A DNA stretch of 64,000 nucleotides from Dinoroseobacter sp042096155 (GCA_042096155.1 JBELMC010000001.1:82525-146524), one strand, 5' to 3'. Counted from the first letter of the stretch, positions 43,747 through 53,309 are shown. Notes: generated from the letters alone by a model not told the origin. Numbers and translations: made by a program.

Positions 43747-44475
43747 ATGACCTCTGCGACCGCTGCGATATTGATCATCGGTGATGAAATTCTGTCCGGT
43801 CGCACCCGCGACGCCAATATGCATTTCCTCGCCGGACAGCTTACCGCCAAGGGCATCCAGCTGGCCGAAGTTCGTGTGATTTCAGACCAAAAATCCGAAA
43901 TTATCACTGCGGTTCAATCGCTTGCCGCCAAATATGATCAAGTCTTTACCTCCGGTGGGATCGGGCCGACCCATGATGATATCACCGCCGAGGCCGTCGC
44001 GGCTGCATTTGACACACCGATATCGGTGCGTGAGGACGCCCGTGCGATCTTAGCCGCACATTATGCGAAATCCGAAAAAGTGTTAAACGAAGCCCGATTG
44101 CGTATGGCCCGCATCCCAGATGACGCGCGTCTGATCGACAATCCGATCAGCGGCGCGCCCGGCTTCAGCCTGGAAAATGTCCACGTCATGGCCGGCGTGC
44201 CGAAAATATTTCAGGCCATGGTGGCCTCGGTTCTGCCCACCCTCACAGGCGGCGCCGCTGTGCTGTCCGAAAGCCTGCGTGTAGAGCGACCCGAAGGCGA
44301 CATCGCTGGGCCGCTGGGTCAGCTTGCAGCTCAGTTTCCGGATCTATCATTTGGGTCATACCCTTTTAACGACAATGGCTTAATGGGTGCACATGTCGTC
44401 ACGCGTGGCACCGATGCCGATATGTTGGCCGAAGCCATCGACGCGCTTATGGCGCTGTTTCCCGAAGCAAGGTGA
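43747..44475 (+). CDS. CinA-domain molybdopterin-binding-like protein
   Basis: A 242-residue protein with only the N-terminal MoaB/MogA-like domain of CinA (A-x-I-L-I-I-G-D-E-I-L-S-G-R at the start, S-G-G-I-G-P-T-H-D-D-I-T near 72-83). It lacks the C-terminal nicotinamide-nucleotide amidase domain. The stand-alone form is usual in alphaproteobacteria and is called competence/damage-inducible protein A or molybdopterin-binding protein; its reaction is unclear. The ATG chosen follows an AAGGAG site. The stop overlaps the GNAT remnant start. Confidence 0.88.
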   Translation: MTSATAAILIIGDEILSGRTRDANMHFLAGQLTAKGIQLAEVRVISDQKSEIITAVQSLAAKYDQVFTSGGIGPTHDDITAEAVAAAFDTPISVREDARAILAAHYAKSEKVLNEARLRMARIPDDARLIDNPISGAPGFSLENVHVMAGVPKIFQAMVASVLPTLTGGAAVLSESLRVERPEGDIAGPLGQLAAQFPDLSFGSYPFNDNGLMGAHVVTRGTDADMLAEAIDALMALFPEAR

Positions 44476-44720
44476 GCCCTTTTGAAATTATAGATGCGAC
44501 TTGGCCGCCAATGTTGTTCATCAGGCCGAACCATCGGTGCTATACAAACAAGGCCAAGGCGGTGTTGGCCCCGCGCAGGGGCAGTCTGGGCATCAGTCAG
44601 CAGGCCAAGTGGTTCGCCATTTTGACGACGACGGACAATCAAGCCGCCCGGAGGGTCTATTCTTCCCTTGGGCTGCAACCTGTGGAACACTATCACGACC
44701 GGGGAACGACACTGAGCTGA
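44472..44720 (+). pseudogene. Deletion remnant of a GNAT acetyltransferase gene
   Basis: The 82-codon frame starts M-S-P-F-E-I-I-D-A-T-W-P-P, like the N-terminus of a Roseobacter GNAT protein of about 240 residues. It ends with T-D-N-Q-A-A-R-R-V-Y-S-S-L-G-L-Q-P-V-E-H-Y-H, the typical end of a GNAT fold. Between them, in another frame, Q-G-G-V-G-P-A and similar bits match internal pieces of the same family. The acetyl-CoA motif is missing. I read it as a gene that has lost most of its middle, with frameshifts. Its GTG start overlaps the cinA-like stop, as an intact coupled gene would. Confidence 0.7.
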
Positions 44721-44727
44721 GGCCGAT

Positions 44728-45666
44728 GTGGCAACAAAAATTACCATAAAATGCTTTGTGTCGGCCTTGTGTTTCATCGGGCTTGTCGGCACTGGATCTG
44801 CACTGGAGCTGGAATTGCCACGTGGCGCGCAAGAGCAGGTCAGGCGTTCCGACCCGCTGGTACGCTATGCCTTGCCGGTTGGTATTTTTGCGGATGGCAT
44901 TGTGCCCAGCCGCGTTGTCGAGGGGACTGTCACGCGAAGCGTTTGGCAGATCCCCCAAGCTCCATTGACCACCGCGCAGATGTTTGAGGGTTTGATCGAG
45001 CAAGTCACCGCCCAAGGATATACTCCAATTGTGACCTGCGCGGCCAAAGACTGCGGTGGATTTGATTTCCGCTTCGGTATCGAAGTTGCCGACGCGCCTG
45101 CAATGTTCGTCGATCTGTCGGATTTTCAGTTCGCCAGCCTGTCGAAAGGTCCGGACCGCGCGGTTAGCTTGCTGGTCAGCACCGCCGCTGATGCAGGCTA
45201 TATCCAATTGGTTCAGATTGGGCCGGACATCGAAATCATAACCGCCAATACGCAATCTGGGTTTGCATCACCAAGCCGCATCGGCGCGGGCTCTCAAATT
45301 GGTGTCACGCTGGAGCGAAGCGGCGTTGCGGTGCTTGAAGATCTGGAATTTGCGACCGGAGCGTCGGATTTGACGGAGGCGTCGTTTGCTTCACTGTCAG
45401 CATTGGCAGCTTGGCTGAATGCAACACCAGCCACGCGAGTTGTCCTTGTTGGCCATACCGATACAGAGGGCACATTGGAGCGCAACATCGCGCTGTCAAG
45501 GCGGCGGGCCGAAGCGGTTGTATCCCGAATTGTTGAGCGCTATGGCGTTGATATTGATCAGGTTTCTGCGCAAGGCGTCGGCTTCTTGGCACCACGTGCG
45601 ACCAACGCCACCTCTGAGGGTCGCACCAACAATCGCCGGGTCGAAGTCGTTCTAATTGAACAATAA
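44728..45666 (+). CDS. OmpA-family envelope protein
   Basis: A 312-residue exported protein. A signal peptide (about 1-25, ending G-S-A) precedes a domain of about 170 residues that I do not recognise. The C-terminal OmpA-like peptidoglycan-binding domain (about 205-312) has V-L-V-G-H-T-D-T-E-G near 235 and N-N-R-R-V-E-V near 301. It is probably a periplasmic or outer-membrane anchor. The start is GTG with CTGAGG 5 bases upstream. It follows a decayed GNAT gene. Confidence 0.85.
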   Translation: MATKITIKCFVSALCFIGLVGTGSALELELPRGAQEQVRRSDPLVRYALPVGIFADGIVPSRVVEGTVTRSVWQIPQAPLTTAQMFEGLIEQVTAQGYTPIVTCAAKDCGGFDFRFGIEVADAPAMFVDLSDFQFASLSKGPDRAVSLLVSTAADAGYIQLVQIGPDIEIITANTQSGFASPSRIGAGSQIGVTLERSGVAVLEDLEFATGASDLTEASFASLSALAAWLNATPATRVVLVGHTDTEGTLERNIALSRRRAEAVVSRIVERYGVDIDQVSAQGVGFLAPRATNATSEGRTNNRRVEVVLIEQ

Positions 45667-45670
45667 AATA

Positions 45671-45696
45671 CGGCCCGTATCAACAGATACGAGCCG
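45671..45696 (-). terminator. Hairpin between OmpA-family gene and lysR
   Basis: An 11-bp inverted repeat with one mismatch (CGGCCCGTATC and GATACGAGCCG) and an AACA loop lies between two convergent genes. On the minus strand it is followed by TATTTTATT, so it most likely ends the lysR transcript; on the plus strand there is no T run. Confidence 0.6.
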
Positions 45697-45731
45697 ATTG
45701 AACAAGATCACGTCGAGGTTTTGGCGCCTTA

Positions 45732-46637
45732 CTACCAATCATCGGGGCCCTTATCGGCAAATTCACGGACCAAAAAGTCGATGAATGCCCGGACTTTGGG
45801 CTGGGTGAAGCGGCCCGGCGGATAGGCCGCATATATGCCTTGTCTTTCGACCGGCAGCTCGGGCATCGCTTCTTCGATCAGGCCTTCTTTCAACGCCTCA
45901 GAATACAGAAATGAGGGCAAATAGGCGATGCCAAGGCCGGAAACTGAAGCATTTAACAGGCTTTGTCCATCATTTACAGTCAGCCAGCCACTGGTGCGGA
46001 CTTGCCGCTTCTCACCGGATGGCGCCGTAATTTTCCAGACACTTGCCGCCGCCTGGTTGGAGTAATGCAGCAATTTATGGTTGTTCAGATCGTCGATTTT
46101 TTCGGGATAGCCGTATTTGGCAAAATATTCAGGCGAGGCGACCATACGTTTGCTGGTTTCCGACAGTTTTCTTGCGCGCAACGTGCTGTCTTCCAGCTCA
46201 CCAATGCGCACGGCCATGTCAAAGCCTTCCGAGATCAGTTCAACATACCGATTGCTAAGCACCATATTGACAGTGATATCGGGATATTCATGCAAGAAAC
46301 CGGACAGAACAGGTGACAGATAGCCAACACCGAAATCCGTCGCGACACTGATGCGCAGCAATCCAGACGGGGCGCTCTGCATAGCGCTGACCAGCTGGTC
46401 GGCTTCCCCTGCATCATTGAGCACACGGCGGGCGCGATCATAATAGGCCAGACCAATCTCAGTGGGACTGACCCGGCGCGTGGTCCGGTTGAGCAATCGT
46501 GCGCCCAATCTTGCCTCGAGTGACGAGACATGCTTGGACACTGCCGATTTAGATATTCCCATTTTCTTCGCGGCGTCGGTAAACCCACCTTGGCCTACGA
46601 CGGTGGCAAAGGCCTCCATTTCCGTCAATCTGTCCAT
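45732..46637 (-). CDS. LysR-family transcriptional regulator
   Basis: A 301-residue LTTR. The N-terminal winged helix-turn-helix (about 1-60) contains the usual F-x-x-V-V-x-x-G-G-F-T-x-A-A and S-K-S-A-V-S-K-H-V-S-S-L-E recognition helix. A LysR substrate-binding domain follows (about 90-295). It resembles the DsdC/AaeR-like group with D-R-L-T-E-M at the start. The target cannot be read; the next gene upstream, fadH on the same strand, is 134 bases away. No obvious divergent target exists. Confidence 0.92.
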   Translation of the reverse strand: MDRLTEMEAFATVVGQGGFTDAAKKMGISKSAVSKHVSSLEARLGARLLNRTTRRVSPTEIGLAYYDRARRVLNDAGEADQLVSAMQSAPSGLLRISVATDFGVGYLSPVLSGFLHEYPDITVNMVLSNRYVELISEGFDMAVRIGELEDSTLRARKLSETSKRMVASPEYFAKYGYPEKIDDLNNHKLLHYSNQAAASVWKITAPSGEKRQVRTSGWLTVNDGQSLLNASVSGLGIAYLPSFLYSEALKEGLIEEAMPELPVERQGIYAAYPPGRFTQPKVRAFIDFLVREFADKGPDDW

Positions 46638-46771
46638 CTATAACCTCGATCCGTGTTATCTGTCGGAAACAGGTATCACCGCTAAATTGGGCAGAACTTG
46701 GTCCGAGGCAAGACAGTGCCGTGGTAATTGCCGCATAGTTCGAGGTATTGAAACAGCCGCAGAGGATGTGT

Positions 46772-48799
46772 TTACAAATTTGCAACCAATCTTGTGCCCT
46801 GATCAATCGCGCGTTTTGCATCCAGCTCTGCTGCAACATCCGCACCACCGATAATGTGGGGCGTCTGGCCTTGGGCCTTCACGGCGTCCGCCAATGAGCG
46901 TTCAGGGACTTGGCCGGCGCATAAAACAATTGTATCGACAGCGATCACTTCCGGACGGTCGTGGTTTTCACCGTAACTGATATGCAGTCCTTGTGAATCG
47001 ATACGCTCGTAGTTCACGCCGCCAATCATTTTGATGGCCTTCATCTGAAGGCTTGCACGATGAATCCAGCCCGTCGTCTTACCCAACCGCTTGCCAAGCT
47101 TTTCAGCCTTGCGCTGCAACAGCGTGATTTGGCGCGCCGGGGCGGCAGGCTGCGGGCCTTCGGGGGCCAAACCGCCACGATGCATCTGAGGATCGCCAAC
47201 GCCCCATTCGGCATTCCACACCGCGATATCTTCTGTTGGGCTCACTCCATGATGGGCCAAGTACTCGGCCACATCAAAGCCGATTCCGCCTGCGCCAATA
47301 ATCGCGACCCGCTGCCCGACTTGCGCATGACCGGACAGCACGTCCAAATAGGAAACCACATTTGGCCCATCTTGGCCAGGGATCGCAGGGTCGCGGGGCA
47401 AGACCCCTGTGGCCAGGATCACCTCGTCATAAGCGGCAAGATCTGTTGCGGTAACTTCCGTGTTCAGCTGCAAATCAACCCCTCGTTTGGCAACCATGTG
47501 ATCATACCAATCCACGAGACCGTGAAACTCTTCTTTACCGGGGACCTGCTTGGCCAGGTTCAACTGCCCCCCAATCTGCGCCGCCTTGTCGAACAGCGTC
47601 ACAGAATGACCACGGTCTCGCCCTGTCAGTGCAGCCGCCAGCCCAGCCGGGCCGGCCCCGACAATGGCAATGTTTTTTGGCGTCTCAGACGGGGTGATTT
47701 CGAGCTCGGTTTCATGGCACGCACGCGGATTGACCAAACAGCTGGTCAGTTTGCCGCTAAAGGTATGATCAAGGCAGGCCTGATTGCACGCAATACACGG
47801 CGCAATCTCGGCTGCTCGACCATCGCGCGCTTTGACGACAAAATCGGCATCCGCCAGGAATGGTCGCGCCATAGACACCATATCTGCGACCCCTTCAGAC
47901 ACGATGTCTTCACCCACCTGAGGCGTGTTGATCCGGTTTGACGTGATCACCGGAATGTTCACCTGCCCCATGAGCTTCGCCGTTACCCAAGCCCATCCCT
48001 TGCGCGGTACACTGGTGGCGATCGTCGGGACTCGCGCTTCGTGCCAGCCAATCCCAGAGTTGATCATGCTTGCACCGGCCTGTTCGACGGCCTTGGCCAA
48101 GGTGACGACTTCGTCCCAGCTGGATCCGTTCGGGATCAGGTCGATCAAGCTCAGCCGATACACCAAGATGAAATCGTCGCCCACAGCAGCACGCACCCGT
48201 TTGACAACCTCTAAAGGCAACCGCATCCGGTTCTCATAGCTGCCGCCCCAGCGATCCTGGCGCCGATTGGTGTGGGTGACCAAAAACTGGTTCAGAAAAT
48301 ACCCTTCGGAGCCCATGACCTCGACCCCATCATATCCCGCGTCGCGCGCCCGAGCCGCGGCGGTGGTAATATCGCAGATTTGTTTCTCGATGCCGGCTTC
48401 ATCCAGCTCAGTTGGTTTGAACGGGCTGATCGGGGATTTAAGGGCCGAGGGCGCAACACAATTGGGCCCGTACCCATAACGCCCTGCGTGCAGGATCTGC
48501 ATTGCGATCCGGCCCCCAGCGGCGTGAACTGCATCCGTGACCTGGCGGTGATTGGCGATGTCTTGCGCCGTGAACAGCCCGGCAGCCCCAGGAAAAACGC
48601 CGCCTTCGGCATTTGGCGCCATTCCGCCCGTCACAATCAGGGCCGCGCCACCCGCCGCACGGTCAGCATAAAAGCGTGCAACGCGGGGCCAGTCGCCATT
48701 TTCTTCCAGCCCAGTGTGCATCGAGCCCATCATGATGCGATTGGACAATGTCACATGACCCAGATCAAGCGGGGCCAACAGATGAGGATAAGCAGTCAT
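46772..48799 (-). CDS. fadH: NADPH-dependent 2,4-dienoyl-CoA reductase
   Basis: A 675-residue three-cofactor flavoenzyme, the usual length for FadH. The N-terminal old-yellow-enzyme TIM barrel (about 1-370) has the H-A-G-R-Y-G loop near 102. The 4Fe-4S cysteines are in C-I-A-C-N-Q-A-C with a fourth cysteine 13 residues later, near 334-354. Then FAD and NADPH Rossmann motifs follow (G-A-G-P-A-G-L near 383, G-A-G-G-I-G-F near 506). It removes double bonds in unsaturated fatty acid oxidation. The start ATG has GGAGA 7 bases upstream; the open frame runs further into the promoter gap. Confidence 0.9.
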   Translation of the reverse strand: MTAYPHLLAPLDLGHVTLSNRIMMGSMHTGLEENGDWPRVARFYADRAAGGAALIVTGGMAPNAEGGVFPGAAGLFTAQDIANHRQVTDAVHAAGGRIAMQILHAGRYGYGPNCVAPSALKSPISPFKPTELDEAGIEKQICDITTAAARARDAGYDGVEVMGSEGYFLNQFLVTHTNRRQDRWGGSYENRMRLPLEVVKRVRAAVGDDFILVYRLSLIDLIPNGSSWDEVVTLAKAVEQAGASMINSGIGWHEARVPTIATSVPRKGWAWVTAKLMGQVNIPVITSNRINTPQVGEDIVSEGVADMVSMARPFLADADFVVKARDGRAAEIAPCIACNQACLDHTFSGKLTSCLVNPRACHETELEITPSETPKNIAIVGAGPAGLAAALTGRDRGHSVTLFDKAAQIGGQLNLAKQVPGKEEFHGLVDWYDHMVAKRGVDLQLNTEVTATDLAAYDEVILATGVLPRDPAIPGQDGPNVVSYLDVLSGHAQVGQRVAIIGAGGIGFDVAEYLAHHGVSPTEDIAVWNAEWGVGDPQMHRGGLAPEGPQPAAPARQITLLQRKAEKLGKRLGKTTGWIHRASLQMKAIKMIGGVNYERIDSQGLHISYGENHDRPEVIAVDTIVLCAGQVPERSLADAVKAQGQTPHIIGGADVAAELDAKRAIDQGTRLVANL

Positions 48800-48998
48800 T
48801 GGCATGTCTCCTGTGTTGGACACTTTGATGCCGCCCGGAATTCCATTTGTCACCCGGGGACGCAGCGTCACATGCCGGTGTCGATCAGACCGACATCTCG
48901 TCTCATGACGGCAAACTGACCGGGCCAACTGAGTTTGGTAGGCACAACATGGCAGGCACAATGCCAGACGCTGACGCCTGTTTTTTTGCCGAAAACGC

Positions 48999-49760
48999 CT
49001 ATATTTCTGCACGGCGACGATGCGCAATCGTCATATCCCGCAGCACAATTTGGTTCTGCGCGGGCGCTTCAACCATCACGTCAATCCACATCTTATCGAT
49101 GACATGACCGGCCAGCGCGGTCACATAGCTGAGGTCGAATTCGACCGAAGTCGCACCATCTGCGCCTGTCAGCGTATAACCGATCTGTTCAATATTCGGC
49201 CCAAACTGAACATTTAGCCGAATGCAGAAATCGCTTTGCTTTTCCAGCACAAGATTAAGCGTGGCCCGCATCACATGGGTCGATGTAAGTTGTCGAGTCA
49301 CTATTGTCGGCACATCGATAGCAAGAGACAGAAAGCTGCCTTCAAAAGCGGCAACTGCCAGCTTGATACAAAAGGGTGCATCGGTGTTTTGCGCGGTTTG
49401 CGCGGTTTGCGAGAGCGCAATCTCAGACCGGAGGCAATCGTGAAACAGTCGGACCCCTCCGCCGACCTGAGTGCCGTTTAAGATCTGTGTGAACCTGGCT
49501 GGATCGGTGGCATGGCGCCACAACGGCAACCGGACGATTGCGTCCCATTCTTTCGACGACAGCGCCTCTTGCTTCGCGTGCGCCACAGCGAGCGCATCTT
49601 TCAGCAGCGCCACTGCTTGCTCTAGATTTCGGCAGGCGACGTCTGCTTTTTCAAGAGCGACACCGTTGAGCAAAGACGTCTCATCCTGCAAGGCATCAAG
49701 GTCGGTTGTCAACTTGGTGAGGCGCCCGGCGATATCATCGGTCTTGCGCGAAAAAATCAT
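48999..49760 (-). CDS. DUF6478-like conserved protein
   Basis: A 253-residue protein of unknown function. A coiled-coil N-terminus (about 8-75) is followed by W-D-A-I-V-R-L-P-L-W and then a beta-rich domain with G-V-x-L-F-H-D-C near 103, F-E-G-S-F-L-S-L near 140, and a closing M-W-I-D-V-M-V-E-A-P region ending A-H-R-R-R-A-E-I. This pattern matches the Rhodobacterales DUF6478 proteins as I remember them. No signal or membrane helix is seen. It lies 17 bases after the lipoprotein gene, in line with ilvD. Confidence 0.7.
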   Translation of the reverse strand: MIFSRKTDDIAGRLTKLTTDLDALQDETSLLNGVALEKADVACRNLEQAVALLKDALAVAHAKQEALSSKEWDAIVRLPLWRHATDPARFTQILNGTQVGGGVRLFHDCLRSEIALSQTAQTAQNTDAPFCIKLAVAAFEGSFLSLAIDVPTIVTRQLTSTHVMRATLNLVLEKQSDFCIRLNVQFGPNIEQIGYTLTGADGATSVEFDLSYVTALAGHVIDKMWIDVMVEAPAQNQIVLRDMTIAHRRRAEI

Positions 49761-49777
49761 CCGCAGTGCCCTTTTGT

Positions 49778-50557
49778 TTAGCTCAGCAATCGCCGCAGAA
49801 TACCGATCCCAGACAGCGGGGTAATCGAAGGCGGCGTCACAGGTTGCGCTTGCACAGACTGAGGGATCTGTTGGGCCAATGGCTCAGACGCCGGTCCCTC
49901 GCCATTGCGGGCTTTGACCTGCGTTACATAGGACCGCACGATTTCCAAACCTTGGTTTGCTTTTATTGGCTGTGCCGACGATCCCATCACGGACAGAGTC
50001 ACTCCCGACCCTTTTATATCGGTGATCGCGCGCCAATATTCATCCGCCAGTCCGGGCTGGTCGTTGGGGCTGGTGTCGCGCACCCGCAAAAACAGCGTGT
50101 CGTCCATCGCAAAGCTTTCAAGGACCTCAACTGTACTGGGATCATTCGCGCGGCTTAGAAGCTCTCGCCCGGTTTCAGAACGCAACAAACCATCAAGATC
50201 ATTCAAGTTCTCTGTGACAGGCGACGATGTCGGCCCACCAACCGAGGCCAGCAAAACCGCGGGGTGGCTTGGCGCTTGGGCCCGCGATGAACCCGTGATC
50301 GCCGCACAACTGGCCAGCAACACGAATGCGGTGTCGCCTGAGGCCTTGCGATACTTGGGGTCAATACAAAAGCCCTCGGGGCCAGCAATTTTCACGCCTG
50401 CACCGCCAATTGTTGCTTCACGTTGCCCGGCATATCCCGTCAACGCCCCGAAAAGGCTGTTGCCATAACCGCCATTCGAGGTCGACAAAACTGACCCGCC
50501 GAACCCGCCGCCGCATCCAGCCAAAGCCAGAAAGGCGACCAGCCCAATCGGTTTCAC
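49778..50557 (-). CDS. Predicted lipoprotein downstream of ilvD
   Basis: A 259-residue protein that begins at GTG with a lipoprotein signal (V-K-P-I-G-L-V-A-F-L-A-L-A-G-C, cysteine about residue 15), followed by a glycine-serine-rich linker. The rest is a soluble domain I do not recognise, with a proline/glutamine-rich end. The frame is open upstream across ilvD, but the GTG lies one base after the ilvD stop (TAG-G-GTG) and starts the lipobox. That points to translation coupled to ilvD. Its link to branched-chain amino acid synthesis is likely only positional. Confidence 0.75.
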   Translation of the reverse strand: MKPIGLVAFLALAGCGGGFGGSVLSTSNGGYGNSLFGALTGYAGQREATIGGAGVKIAGPEGFCIDPKYRKASGDTAFVLLASCAAITGSSRAQAPSHPAVLLASVGGPTSSPVTENLNDLDGLLRSETGRELLSRANDPSTVEVLESFAMDDTLFLRVRDTSPNDQPGLADEYWRAITDIKGSGVTLSVMGSSAQPIKANQGLEIVRSYVTQVKARNGEGPASEPLAQQIPQSVQAQPVTPPSITPLSGIGILRRLLS

Positions 50558-50558
50558 C

Positions 50559-52286
50559 CTAAAGATCCATGTAGATATGAGCTTCTTTGCTTGCGCCCGG
50601 ATGAGTAACCGCACCATGCTTGGTTGCCCCCACAAGCTGAGCATATTTCCACAACGCACCAGACGCATAAATCGTCTCCCTCGGACCTGCCCACTCAGAT
50701 TTTCTTGTTTCCAGTTCATCTTGGGTGAGCGCCACGCTCAACTCGCCCTTTATGGCATCCAAAGTTATCACGTCACCATCTTTCAGCAAAGCGATTGGCC
50801 CGCCATGAGCCGCCTCTGGTCCAACATGACCGACGCAAAAGCCACGGGTCGCCCCCGAGAAGCGACCATCTGTGATCAAAGCGACCTTTTTACCCATGCC
50901 CTGGCCCGACAACGCGGCGGTGGTGGCCAACATCTCGCGCATGCCAGGGCCGCCTGCGGGCCCCTCGTTGCGGATCACAAGGACTTCGCCTTCTTCATAT
51001 TGGCGGGCCTTTACGGCTTCGAATGCGTCTTCTTCACACTCAAAAACGCGGGCGGGGCCCACAAAGCGCTGATGCTGGGTTTCCATACCGGCGACTTTCA
51101 CAATTGCACCATCGGGGGCCAAATTTCCTTTCAGCCCAACAACGCCACCGGTCGCGGTGATCGGTGTCTCAACTGCGTAGATGACTTTGCCATCGGCTTT
51201 GCGGGTCACTTGATCCAGCTCTTCGCCCATCGCTCTGCCAGTTGCGGTCATGCAGGCCTCGTGGATCAGTCCGGCTTTGCGCAATTCATTCATAACAACT
51301 GGTACACCACCCGATTCGTAGAGATCCTTTGCGACATAGGTGCCACCCGGCTTGAGATTGACGAAGTAAGGTGTGTCGCGGAAAATATCACAGACGTCGT
51401 CGAGACCAAAATCAATCCCAGCCTCATGAGCAATCGCAGGCAGGTGCAAGCCAGCATTGGTCGAGCCTCCCGTACACGCCACCACACGCGCCGCGTTTTC
51501 CAACGACTTGCGGGTGACGATATCGCGCGCCCGAATATTCTTTTCAATCAGCGCCATAACAGCCTGACCCGATGCGATACAGTACTGATCGCGGCTTTCA
51601 TACGGCGCCGGTGCCCCAGAAGAGTTTGGCAATGCAAGCCCGATCGCCTCGGATACACAAGCCATGGTATTGGCGGTGAACTGACCACCACACGCGCCAG
51701 CACTCGGACAGGCGACGCGCTCCAAGACGTCGAGAGCCGCGTCCGACATATTGCCCGCCTGATGTTGGCCGACCGCCTCGAACACATCCTGGACAGTGAC
51801 GTCCTTGCCCTCAAGACGGCCCGGCAAAATCGATCCGCCATAGATAAAAACCGAAGGGGTGTTTAACCGCACCATTGCCATCATCATTCCTGGCAGCGAC
51901 TTGTCACAGCCCGCAAGCCCGACAATCGCGTCATAGCAATGACCGCGCATGGTCAGCTCAACGGTATCTGCAATCGCTTCGCGCGACGCAAGCGAGCTGC
52001 GCATGCCTTCGTGGCCCATCGCGATACCGTCGGTGACAGTGATTGTCGTGAACTCGCGCGGTGTGCCGTCGCCTTGCTTGACACCCAGCTTGACAGCCTG
52101 TGCCTGACGGTTCAGCGCGATGTTGCAAGGGGCCGCCTCATTCCAGCAGGTGGCGACGCCCACCCAAGGTTGATGGATTTCGTCTTCACCCAGACCCATC
52201 GCATAGAAATAGGACCGATGCGGCGCGCGTGACGGTCCCTCGGTCACGTGACGGCTGGGTAGGTTGGCTTTGTCAATGCGGGACAT
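50559..52286 (-). CDS. ilvD: Dihydroxy-acid dehydratase
   Basis: A 575-residue iron-sulfur dehydratase that makes 2-oxo acids in valine, leucine and isoleucine synthesis. The cluster cysteines are in T-C-W-N-E-A-A-P-C near 49-56, G-C-D-K-S-L-P-G near 124-131 and A-C-G-G-Q-F-T near 197. A late G-R-F-S-G-A-T-R-G-F near 485 is typical. The chosen ATG has GGAGG 9 bases upstream; the longer open frame enters the divergent CPBP gene. A lipoprotein and a DUF6478-like gene follow closely. Confidence 0.96.
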   Translation of the reverse strand: MSRIDKANLPSRHVTEGPSRAPHRSYFYAMGLGEDEIHQPWVGVATCWNEAAPCNIALNRQAQAVKLGVKQGDGTPREFTTITVTDGIAMGHEGMRSSLASREAIADTVELTMRGHCYDAIVGLAGCDKSLPGMMMAMVRLNTPSVFIYGGSILPGRLEGKDVTVQDVFEAVGQHQAGNMSDAALDVLERVACPSAGACGGQFTANTMACVSEAIGLALPNSSGAPAPYESRDQYCIASGQAVMALIEKNIRARDIVTRKSLENAARVVACTGGSTNAGLHLPAIAHEAGIDFGLDDVCDIFRDTPYFVNLKPGGTYVAKDLYESGGVPVVMNELRKAGLIHEACMTATGRAMGEELDQVTRKADGKVIYAVETPITATGGVVGLKGNLAPDGAIVKVAGMETQHQRFVGPARVFECEEDAFEAVKARQYEEGEVLVIRNEGPAGGPGMREMLATTAALSGQGMGKKVALITDGRFSGATRGFCVGHVGPEAAHGGPIALLKDGDVITLDAIKGELSVALTQDELETRKSEWAGPRETIYASGALWKYAQLVGATKHGAVTHPGASKEAHIYMDL

Positions 52287-52409
52287 GGCGGTTTTCCTCC
52301 GAGTAGACGTTGGCATTGGGATAAGAGAGTGCGCCCCACTGCACAAGCGCGATTGCACCCAGAGAGACCGGTGGATAAGATTCCAATATCTGTGTTTGAT
52401 GGATCTGCC

Positions 52410-53309
52410 ATGTCTTATGCCGCCCAAGCCGCTTTTATCGCGCCTGCCGCCAAACGCCCTGCGATCTGGCGTCTGGGCGTTGGGGTGGCCACAGCTCTGG
52501 TTGTCTATATCGGTACAATTGCGGGGCTGGCTGGGCTGGCGCATCTGTTTCTGGGCGAGGCAGAATCCTCTCTCTTGATCGCGAGCATCGAAACCGGCGG
52601 CACCCCGACTTCGACATTGTTGATGCTCACGAGCTTTGTTGGCATGGCGCTGGGGGCCATCTGTGCCGCCGCTTGGCATCTGCGCGGTCCTCTGAGTTTA
52701 ATCGGCCCTTTGCGACGTGCGGCGTCACATTTCGGGATCGCGTTTGTCATTGCTTCGGGGCTTCTTGGAGCGTCGATTGCGCTGTTTTTGACCTCAAATG
52801 ATGTCGATCCGGGCCTGCCGTTGACGCTTTGGCTTTGGTTTTTGCCCTTTGCGATACTGGCGTTATTGGTGCAAACCGGCGCAGAAGAACTGTTGTTTCG
52901 CGGCTATCTGCAACAGCAATTCGCGGCGCGGTTTTCCAGCCCAATGCTTTGGCTGATCTTGCCGTCACTGGTGTTCGGAGCCTTGCATTTTGATCCCAGC
53001 ACGCCAGGCTTGAGTGGTTGTCTCATCGCCGCCGCAGCCACGCTCTTTGGCCTGTGCGCCGCCGATCTAACGGCCCGCACGGGAACGCTTGGGGCCGCAT
53101 GGGGCTTTCATTTTGCCAACAATGTGGCAGCAATCTTGACGATCTCATTGCCCGATAAAACGTCTGGTTTATCGCTATACCTGACCCAATTTGGCTTTGC
53201 CGATACACAGATCGTTGTTCCAATGATTGTCCAAGATATGGCGACCAGCCTGTTGATTTGGCTGGTGGTCCGGTGGGTGCTGCGCCCCGCTGAAACAGTT
53301 CGGACGTAA
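52410..53309 (+). CDS. CPBP family intramembrane metalloprotease
   Basis: A 299-residue membrane protein of the CAAX/bacteriocin-processing (Abi) family with about eight helices. The glutamate motif E-E-L-L-F-R-G-Y, near 159-166, and the two histidine motifs, F-G-A-L-H-F-D near 190 and G-F-H-F-A-N-N near 231, are all present, so it should be an active protease. The substrate is unknown. The start is the ATG of M-S-Y-A-A-Q; an open frame exists upstream. It is divergent from ilvD across 123 bases. Confidence 0.88.
   Translation: MSYAAQAAFIAPAAKRPAIWRLGVGVATALVVYIGTIAGLAGLAHLFLGEAESSLLIASIETGGTPTSTLLMLTSFVGMALGAICAAAWHLRGPLSLIGPLRRAASHFGIAFVIASGLLGASIALFLTSNDVDPGLPLTLWLWFLPFAILALLVQTGAEELLFRGYLQQQFAARFSSPMLWLILPSLVFGALHFDPSTPGLSGCLIAAAATLFGLCAADLTARTGTLGAAWGFHFANNVAAILTISLPDKTSGLSLYLTQFGFADTQIVVPMIVQDMATSLLIWLVVRWVLRPAETVRT

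Noticed and set aside
44728..45666. Possible fusion of the GNAT remnant to the OmpA-family gene
   Set aside because: The remnant stops at 44720 and the OmpA-family gene has its own ribosome site, GTG and signal peptide.
47060..47941. 293-codon plus-strand open frame inside fadH
   Set aside because: Antisense shadow of an intact fadH frame with its iron-sulfur and nucleotide motifs.
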